In this document: positions 7,385 to 11,937 of the stretch, in pieces
How positions within the stretch are numbered: the stretch's first letter is position 1
Layout: each line of letters opens with the position of its first letter
NCBI GenBank assembly: GCA_044867525.1
Contig: JBIOVB010000020.1
Location: 1 to 11,937 of the forward strand
DNA length: 11,937 nucleotides
Direction of reading: 5' to 3'
DNA from: JALYNX01 sp044867525
GTDB taxonomy: Bacteria; Actinomycetota; Acidimicrobiia; Spongiisociales; ZC4RG35
Notes under the pieces: generated by a model
What the model saw: the letters and a program-made list of their open reading frames with translations, nothing else
Told to the model about the DNA's origin: nothing
Database searches by the model: none
Made by a program: the position numbers and the translations under genes

Positions 7385-8039
7385 TCTCTCGCTCCAGCAG
7401 AAATTGCGCGATGTCGAAGTCGAGCTCCTCATCGATGTCAACGGCCTGTTCACGAGGCATCCGGAACAGCCTCGGCCTCGATCCGACCCGCCTCCCGGTC
7501 TCCACGATCTGGAGGCGGGGGGCGATGTAGAGGCATGAGTTCTCCTCGAGGATCGGAGGCAGATCCTGGGTGCGGAGCAACACAGCCGGGTCGTGATTCA
7601 CCGGTTGGCCACCTTCGAAGAAGAAGCGGGTGTGAAGGGCGGTCACCGACATCAGAGAGTCGTGGCCTCCGGGCTCCAGGTAGGCGGAAATGGCGGCATC
7701 GACGGTCTCCGAGCGGAGCAGCGGGTTGGTGGAATGGGTCTGGAGGAGGTGGTCGTTGTCCAGGGCGCGGGCGACTTCCGCAACCACGTCGTGCATCGGG
7801 ACGAAGTCCCCATGCAGGCGCTCCGGACGCCGGTGGATGGTGACCTGCGGAAACGCCGAGTGCACTGCATCTTCGATCTCGTCGCTGTCGGTGTCCACCA
7901 CAACCTGGTCCACCCCCTTGGCTGAGAGCAAGGTCTCAGTGATCCAATGGAAGAGCGGCCGTCCGGCGATGAGCCTCAAGTTCTTTCGTGGGACCCTCTC
8001 GGAGTGGCCCTTCATGGGGACCAAGCCCGCAAGGCTCAC
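7377..8039 (-). CDS. Cytidylyltransferase, acylneuraminate (NeuA)-like
   Basis: A 220-residue enzyme expected to join CTP and a sugar acid (sialic, legionaminic, Kdo-type or similar) to give a CMP-sugar and pyrophosphate. The N-terminal nucleotide loop reads PMKGHSERVPRKNL at 8-21, the family's RxxSxRxxxKN signature with Lys where Arg is usual. LLQTHSTNPLLRS at 98-110 matches the LQPTSPLR strand. VDIDEELDFDIA at 200-211 supplies the metal-binding aspartates D201 and D203. The length is typical of the family without extra domains. It starts at GTG, 1 nt after the preceding glycosyltransferase stop, with GAGGAG 7 nt upstream. The exact sugar is unknown, because no NeuB/NeuC or KdsA gene is in the window. 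Its product is a candidate donor for the GT42-like domain encoded at 1703-4444. Confidence 0.85.
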   Translation of the reverse strand: MSLAGLVPMKGHSERVPRKNLRLIAGRPLFHWITETLLSAKGVDQVVVDTDSDEIEDAVHSAFPQVTIHRRPERLHGDFVPMHDVVAEVARALDNDHLLQTHSTNPLLRSETVDAAISAYLEPGGHDSLMSVTALHTRFFFEGGQPVNHDPAVLLRTQDLPPILEENSCLYIAPRLQIVETGRRVGSRPRLFRMPREQAVDIDEELDFDIAQFLLERENG

Positions 8040-8040
8040 C

Positions 8041-8931
8041 TCAGGGCTCCTCGGGGTAGTAGAAGCGCTTCTTGAGATCGCTCGACGGGGGGCGCCTCAT
8101 GTGAAATCCCTGGTAGGTCCCGGCGAACTGTGACATTCGGAAGCGGACAATCGACCATACCGAGGATGCACCCTGACCCTCGGAGAGGGCCGCCCGGGTG
8201 TCGGCGACCACATTCCGGGTGGAGAGGCGGACAAAATCCCAGGCGTTGAAGTGCTCCCCCGGAAACACCTTCTGGAAGGTGATCGCCTCCCGGCGATAGC
8301 GGTTCCTGATCTGGCTCGGAGTCTCGTCGTGTACGTGGATGACGCCGGCGTCCGCCCGATAGCTCACCCACCACCCATCGCGCATCACCTGTTGTGCCCA
8401 GGCCACGTCTTCGAGACCGGTGAGCGTCTCGTCGTAGGGGTTTGATTCCCAAAGAGACTTCCTTATCGCCGCGTTGGCGTTGTTGGAGAATGGCCCGTCC
8501 TGACGGGGGACCGACTCCTCGGGGAACCAGCGGCGAAGTATCTGTCGCTCCGAGAAGTGGGATTCCGGGATGCCCCTTTGCTTCCCGTAGACCACGGCGA
8601 CCTTCTCGTCGTCGAACGCGGATATCAGGTTTGCCAACCAGTTCTCGTGCTCGGGATAGCAGTGCGCCGAGATGAACACCAGAAACTCGCCGGAGGCGGC
8701 CCCACACCCGATGTTGAGCGACCTGCCAAAGCTGAAGTCCTCCTTGCGGATGTGCTCCAGGACCACGTCCTCCCCCTCGACGATGTCGAGCGTGCCGTCA
8801 TCCGACCCAGAGTCGACCACCACGAGCTCATAATCGGTGAAGGACTGGCGCTTGAGCTCGGCGAACAACTTTCCGATGTGCTCCGCCTCGTTGTGACAAC
8901 GGATGACGATGGAAGCCTTCGGCGTCGTCAT
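8041..8931 (-). CDS. GT2-family glycosyltransferase
   Basis: A 296-residue cytosolic or membrane-associated glycosyltransferase with a GT-A fold. ASIVIRCHNEAEHIG at 6-20 starts the nucleotide-sugar domain, VVVDSGSDDGT at 37-47 holds the UDP-binding acidic residues, and GLEDVAWAQ at 172-180 gives the acceptor-side ED with the catalytic base candidate. At the usual DxD position the protein has FISAHCYPEHENW (86-98), a variant seen in a subset of GT2 enzymes for cell-surface glycans. No transmembrane helix is evident. The ATG at 8931 has GAGG 7 nt upstream and lies 41 nt after the ABC ATPase gene; longer readings in this frame run out of phase through that gene and are not coding. Within a Wzm/Wzt operon it likely assembles the exported glycan. 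Donor and linkage are unknown. Confidence 0.88.
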   Translation of the reverse strand: MTTPKASIVIRCHNEAEHIGKLFAELKRQSFTDYELVVVDSGSDDGTLDIVEGEDVVLEHIRKEDFSFGRSLNIGCGAASGEFLVFISAHCYPEHENWLANLISAFDDEKVAVVYGKQRGIPESHFSERQILRRWFPEESVPRQDGPFSNNANAAIRKSLWESNPYDETLTGLEDVAWAQQVMRDGWWVSYRADAGVIHVHDETPSQIRNRYRREAITFQKVFPGEHFNAWDFVRLSTRNVVADTRAALSEGQGASSVWSIVRFRMSQFAGTYQGFHMRRPPSSDLKKRFYYPEEP

Positions 8932-8972
8932 GAGCTTGCCTCGGAGACGGGCGTGATCGTGTGCATCGTCAT

Positions 8973-9713
8973 CTACCGGCCCGAGGCCACTGCAGCGCGG
9001 TAGTGATCGACGACCTCTGTCGAAGGGCCGATGTGCTTGACCATGCCCCGTTCCAGCCACATGGTCCGGTCGCAGAACTCGGCGACCTTGTTCAGGTTGT
9101 GCGAGACGAACACGATCGTCCCTGACCTGTCGAGCAGGTCCTGCATCGCCCGCTCGCTCTTCACCCGGAACGACTCGTCGCCGACGCTGAGGATCTCGTC
9201 GAGGAGCAGGATGTCGGGACTGAGATGCATCCCGATCGAGAACGCGAGACGGGAGAGCATCCCGGACGAGTAGGTCTTTATCGGGCGGTCGATCGCTTCC
9301 TCGAGCTCGGCGTAGCTCACGATGTCGTCGAACAGATCGTCGATCTGTCGCCTCCTCAGGCCGGCGGCCAGGCCTCCGAGGTAGATGTTGCGGATCCCGG
9401 AGAGCTCGTTGTTGAAACCGACCCCCAACTGGAGGAGCGTCGACGTTCGGCCGGAGCTCACCGCTCTCCCCTCGTCGGGGCGCAGTGTCCCGGCCACCAC
9501 CCGCATCAGGGTGCTCTTCCCGGCACCGTTGCGGCCAACGATGCCGAAGGCCTCCCCCTTCTTGACTTCGAAGCTGACATGGTCGAGGGCGACAACCAGC
9601 TCCCGCTGCCTGCTCCTGAAATTGGCAAGCGTGCGGCGCAACGTCGGCTTCCGCTCCACGAATGGGCGGAACTCGACGGTGACCTCCTCGGCCCGGATCG
9701 CCCAACCCTTCAC
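8973..9713 (-). CDS. wzt: ABC transporter ATPase for polysaccharide export (Wzt/TagH type)
   Basis: A 246-residue ATPase that powers export of a finished, lipid-linked glycan across the membrane with the adjacent permease. Walker A GRNGAGKST is at 60-68, the signature YSSGM at 148-152, Walker B ILLLDE at 168-173, and the switch His in VSHN at 203-206. The extended N-terminal part before Walker A (REL..ALDHVSFEV) and GVGFNNELSG at 97-106 are characteristic of the Wzt/TagH/RfbE subfamily. The protein stops soon after the nucleotide-binding domain, so the C-terminal carbohydrate-binding domain of O9a-type Wzt is absent. This suggests export not gated by a capped glycan end. GTG start at 9713, overlapping the permease stop as GTGA. 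The longer upstream reading lies antiphase to the permease and is rejected. Confidence 0.92.
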   Translation of the reverse strand: MKGWAIRAEEVTVEFRPFVERKPTLRRTLANFRSRQRELVVALDHVSFEVKKGEAFGIVGRNGAGKSTLMRVVAGTLRPDEGRAVSSGRTSTLLQLGVGFNNELSGIRNIYLGGLAAGLRRRQIDDLFDDIVSYAELEEAIDRPIKTYSSGMLSRLAFSIGMHLSPDILLLDEILSVGDESFRVKSERAMQDLLDRSGTIVFVSHNLNKVAEFCDRTMWLERGMVKHIGPSTEVVDHYRAAVASGR

Positions 9714-10555
9714 AGGTAGCGGACCATTCGCGTCTCGGACCGCACGAACCCGGCCACTCCGACCAAGAAAACGGCAAGTGCCCAGGCGAGTGCCGGCCAG
9801 AGGTTGTCGAGTTGGAAGGGGTAGTCGGGATTTCCGATCAGGGCACTCCGATACAGGGCGATGATGTGGAACATCGGGTTCAGCTCCACGAGGGTCTGGA
9901 TCGCGGGATCGGCATCGTCGAGAAACGTGAGCTGCCAGATGATCGGGGACAGGTAGAGCCAGAGCCGGTTGATATAGGGGAGGAAGTTGTTGATGTCCCG
10001 AAAGGGAACCGCGAGCCGGGCAACGATGGCGCTTAGCCCGAGGTTGAACAGGATCTGAATGGGGAACACCACCGCCAGCAGGAGGGTGTATCGGGAGGGA
10101 TGGGCTCCGGTCGTCGGCCATGCGATCGCGTAGAAGACCAACAACGAAGCGAGGAATCCCACGCCGGACTCGATGAGGCTCGAGATGAGGAGGACCAGAC
10201 GTGGGAACTTGAGGTTGGCCAGCAGCTTCGAGTTCTGGAGGATGGCATTGGCCCCGCCGGTCATCGACTGATTCGTGAAATGGAAGACGAACATCCCGGA
10301 GAGCAGGTAGGCGATGTATCCCTCGGGCCGACTCGATCCGCCGAACAGGATCCCGAACACGAAGAAGTAGACGAGGCCGAGGAGCAGCGGGTTGAGCACC
10401 CACCAGAACAGCCCGAGCACGGTGGATGCGTTCCTCGCCTTCAGATTCCCCATCGCCAGGAACCAGGCGAACTCGCGACGTCCCCAGAGATCGGTGACAT
10501 ACCTCCGCAGCCTTCGGGCGCGGTAGGTGATCCCTCGGGAGGTGGAGACAGCCAC
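9710..10555 (-). CDS. wzm: ABC-2 type permease for polysaccharide export (Wzm/TagG type)
   Basis: A 281-residue integral membrane protein, the channel half of the exporter. It has a basic N-terminal region, then NLKARNASTVLGLFWWVLNP at 37-56, the cytosolic helix and first membrane entry typical of Wzm/TagG, and about six hydrophobic segments (roughly 47-71, 80-97, 120-146, 156-180, 192-212, 255-272). FRDINNFLPYINRLWLYLSP at 185-204 and NPMFHIIALYRSAL at 226-239 are the family's C-terminal signatures. Start is GTG at 10555; there is no good Shine-Dalgarno. Instead TACAAT ends 8 nt before it, which fits a leaderless transcript. It is the first gene of the minus-strand operon. Length and topology are normal for the family. 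Substrate is inferred from the glycosyltransferase and CMP-sugar genes that follow. Confidence 0.93.
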   Translation of the reverse strand: MAVSTSRGITYRARRLRRYVTDLWGRREFAWFLAMGNLKARNASTVLGLFWWVLNPLLLGLVYFFVFGILFGGSSRPEGYIAYLLSGMFVFHFTNQSMTGGANAILQNSKLLANLKFPRLVLLISSLIESGVGFLASLLVFYAIAWPTTGAHPSRYTLLLAVVFPIQILFNLGLSAIVARLAVPFRDINNFLPYINRLWLYLSPIIWQLTFLDDADPAIQTLVELNPMFHIIALYRSALIGNPDYPFQLDNLWPALAWALAVFLVGVAGFVRSETRMVRYL

Positions 10556-10563
10556 GACCCGGG

Positions 10564-10569
10564 ATTGTA
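10564..10569 (-). promoter_or_regulatory. Candidate -10 element (TACAAT) for the operon, possibly leaderless
   Basis: TACAAT on the minus strand matches the -10 consensus at 5 of 6 bases and ends 8 nt before the GTG of the permease gene. That distance would put the transcript start at or next to the start codon, as in leaderless actinobacterial genes, and explains the absent Shine-Dalgarno. No good -35 box lies upstream. The same 41-bp gap (10556-10596) also serves the divergent MauE-like gene. Confidence 0.4.
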
Positions 10570-10596
10570 TGACTCCGGACAGCCCAATCCGTACCT

Positions 10597-11169
10597 ATGC
10601 GTCAGGCAGAAAAAGGGGTTTCGTTTGATTGGAAAAGGTCCCCGGTTAAGGTGCCACCGGTGGTTGCTTCAGCCTTTTCAACCATCGCCCTGGTCCTCCT
10701 TGCGGCAAGTGGCGTCTCCAAGGCCTTCGACCCCGATCCGACACGAGGCGCGATGAACGCCGCCGGGCTCCCGTCCTCCATACTGCTGGCCCGGCTGTTG
10801 GGCGCCTTCGAAGTCTTGGCCGCCGCCTCCGCCCTGGCCATGGGCGGATGGTGGACCGCACCTGCCGCGGTTCTCTATCTCGGCTTCACGTGGTTCACCC
10901 TGGCAGCGGTTCGTCGCCAAATCCCGGTGCAGAGTTGCGGTTGCTTCGGCCGAGAGGACACGCCTCCATCGGTCATTCACGTTGTGTACAACGCGATCGC
11001 AGCCCTGGCACTTCTCGTCCTGGTGGTGACCGATGCCGCTGCCGTCCCCTGGTCAGGCCCGGCGCTCACCTTGGTGATCTTCCTCGGATTCGGGTTGATC
11101 GGTGGATTCCTCTCCTACCTGCTTCTGGCGCAACTACCCCGCACCCTCGACCTGGCAAGCCCCACATGA
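10597..11169 (+). CDS. MauE-like membrane redox protein (MauE/DoxX family)
   Basis: A 190-residue integral membrane protein with about four to five hydrophobic segments (roughly 22-42, 60-80, 85-105, 128-147, 155-178). Between the third and fourth lies SCGCFGRED (113-121), with C114 and C116 in the CxC pair characteristic of MauE. ASGVSKAFDP at 37-46 matches the family's first-helix GxxKxxDP pattern. MauE, with MauD, is required for disulfide formation and stability of the methylamine dehydrogenase light chain in Paracoccus. Here the next gene, overlapping by ATGA, encodes a light-chain-like Cys-rich protein, so a similar maturation role is likely. The ATG at 10597 has no clear Shine-Dalgarno, and the GTG at 10651 (residue 19) could be the real start. 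A plus-strand promoter with GAGACA at 10545 and TATGAC at 10568 is possible but weak. Confidence 0.8.
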   Translation: MRQAEKGVSFDWKRSPVKVPPVVASAFSTIALVLLAASGVSKAFDPDPTRGAMNAAGLPSSILLARLLGAFEVLAAASALAMGGWWTAPAAVLYLGFTWFTLAAVRRQIPVQSCGCFGREDTPPSVIHVVYNAIAALALLVLVVTDAAAVPWSGPALTLVIFLGFGLIGGFLSYLLLAQLPRTLDLASPT

Positions 11170-11937
11170 GCACCCGGCTGGTCGAAGCCGCCTCCCGCGC
11201 CCTCGACTCCCATACCTCACGGCGGGGGTTCCTGAGACGGGCGGCCATGGTGGGAACCGCCCTGGTTGCGGCGCCGACCACATACCTGCTCCGACCCGGC
11301 AGCGCATACGCCGCAGTGGTTCCCGGGCAGTGCGGCTCCGGCGCCCAATGCAACGACGGTTGGACGGATTTCTGCTGCAACATCACTGGGGTCAACACCT
11401 GCCCTCCGGGAAACATCGTTGCGGGTTGGTGGCGAGCGGAGGGCAACACCTTCTGTGACGGCAACAGCCGCTATTACCTGGACTGCAACTCCTCGAGCTG
11501 CGGAGGGTGCAGCTGTGGCGGCTCGGGGACGTGCAGCCACACGTGTGTCGACTGCCATTGCCACTGCAACCACGACAATTGCAGCGAGCGCAAGACCTGC
11601 TGCACCAGATTCCGTTATGGGCAGTGCAACAACCACAAGGCGTGCATCGGGCCCATCACCTGTCGTGTCGTCACCTGCGTGCCGCCGTGGGAATGGGACT
11701 CATCGTGCTCCACGACCTCGGCCGTATCCCAATCCACCTACACCCACAATGCAGCCGGCCTGCTTCCCGACACCACCCCCAAGGGCCCCTACCCGGCTTG
11801 GCCCGCGGTCTATGCCGGAACCACGTGGCAGCTGCGCATTGCCGCCAGCAGCGGCCCGGCCAACCAGACCTTCGACTTCGGCGCCTCCGGCGACTACCCG
11901 ATCGCGGGGGACTTCTCCAACTCCGGCGTGCGCACGG
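11166..11937 (+). CDS. Tat-exported Cys-rich protein resembling methylamine dehydrogenase light chain, with FG-GAP-like repeat start; 3' end outside window
   Basis: A partial product (257 codons to the window edge). The twin-arginine signal SRRGFLRR is at 18-25, then a hydrophobic stretch and a likely signal peptidase site after AYA at 49, so the protein is exported folded. Residues 56-181 contain 23 cysteines. The order C..C.......CC.......CPPG (56-82), GWW at 87-89, YLDCN at 104-108, FRYGQCN at 149-155 and CRVVTCVPPWEW at 166-177 resembles MauA, whose TTQ cofactor is made from two Trp residues. W88/W89 and W175/W177 are candidates here. CHCHC at 130-134 sits in an inserted segment. Residues from about 219 (TTWQLRI, then FDFGASGDYPIAGDF at 236-250) look like the first unit of an FG-GAP/beta-propeller-type repeat. 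Start is the ATG overlapping the MauE-like stop. Enzyme activity is unproven. Confidence 0.8.
   Translation, partial: MSTRLVEAASRALDSHTSRRGFLRRAAMVGTALVAAPTTYLLRPGSAYAAVVPGQCGSGAQCNDGWTDFCCNITGVNTCPPGNIVAGWWRAEGNTFCDGNSRYYLDCNSSSCGGCSCGGSGTCSHTCVDCHCHCNHDNCSERKTCCTRFRYGQCNNHKACIGPITCRVVTCVPPWEWDSSCSTTSAVSQSTYTHNAAGLLPDTTPKGPYPAWPAVYAGTTWQLRIAASSGPANQTFDFGASGDYPIAGDFSNSGVRT

Larger units (their letters stand above)
5202..10555 (-). other. Seven-gene polysaccharide synthesis/export operon
   Basis: Seven genes run head to tail on the minus strand: ABC permease, ABC ATPase, GT2, cytidylyltransferase, 2-hydroxyacid dehydrogenase, SDR, and a small membrane protein. Junctions are a 4-nt GTGA overlap, a 41-nt gap, a 1-nt gap, an 8-nt overlap, a 2-nt gap and a 15-nt gap. 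The largest gap leaves no room for a clear terminator, so one transcript with translational coupling is very likely. The operon is bounded by a divergent gene at 10597 and a convergent one ending at 5192. Confidence 0.8.

Noticed and set aside
8932..9777. Upstream extension of the GT2 frame to give a 578-residue protein
   Set aside because: The extra part is out of phase with the clear ABC ATPase gene on the same strand and reads as low-complexity Arg/Pro-rich sequence.
9714..10403. Upstream extension of the ABC ATPase frame to 476 residues
   Set aside because: It overlaps the permease gene in another frame and shows no domain; the GTGA overlap gives a normal start.
11500..11600. Tandem DNA repeat in the Cys-rich region
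   Set aside because: The repeated TGC/TGT-rich look comes from many cysteine codons; no unit recurs at a constant spacing.
11217..11636. 139-codon minus-strand open frame at the right end
   Set aside because: It is the antisense of the Cys-rich gene; its Ala/Val richness simply mirrors Cys, Ser and Gly codons.

Overview
This is an 11.9 kb stretch of GC-rich bacterial DNA. It is densely coding, with frequent GTG and one TTG start codon, overlapping genes and very short gaps. GC content, start usage and the MauE-like/Tat/Cys-rich gene pair at the right end suggest an actinobacterium, perhaps of the Acidimicrobiia type. No rRNA or marker gene is present, so this is an inference. I see no tRNA, rRNA, CRISPR array, insertion sequence or phage gene. 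No stretch above about 70 bp lacks a gene.

Left part (1-5192) holds modification and transfer enzymes. A class I SAM methyltransferase (plus strand, possibly truncated by the window edge) converges on a second methyltransferase (minus strand, TTG start with a strong Shine-Dalgarno). Divergent from the latter is a 913-residue two-enzyme protein. It has N-terminal membrane segments, a GT2 glycosyltransferase domain, an unassigned middle region, and a C-terminal domain of the DUF115/MAF type that resembles GT42 sialyltransferases. A third methyltransferase follows it on the same strand.

Central part (10555 down to 5202, minus strand) is a tightly packed seven-gene operon. In transcription order it encodes a Wzm-type ABC-2 permease, a Wzt-type ATPase without the C-terminal glycan-binding domain, a GT2 glycosyltransferase, a NeuA-like cytidylyltransferase, a D-isomer-specific 2-hydroxyacid dehydrogenase, a short-chain dehydrogenase and a small membrane/coiled-coil protein. 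Spacings are -4, +41, +1, -8, +2 and +15 nt. My reading is a surface-polysaccharide locus: an acidic 3-deoxy-ulosonic-type (sialic/Kdo-like) sugar is made or tailored, activated with CTP, and transferred, possibly by the GT42-like domain of the 913-residue protein. The glycan is then methylated and exported by the ABC transporter. The sugar-acid condensing enzyme (NeuB/KdsA type) is not in the window.

Right part (10597-end) is a separate plus-strand pair overlapping by ATGA. It encodes a MauE-like membrane redox protein and a Tat-exported, extremely Cys-rich protein. The latter resembles the methylamine dehydrogenase light chain (MauA) and continues into what looks like an FG-GAP/beta-propeller-type repeat before the window ends. 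This second gene is the most unusual item here.
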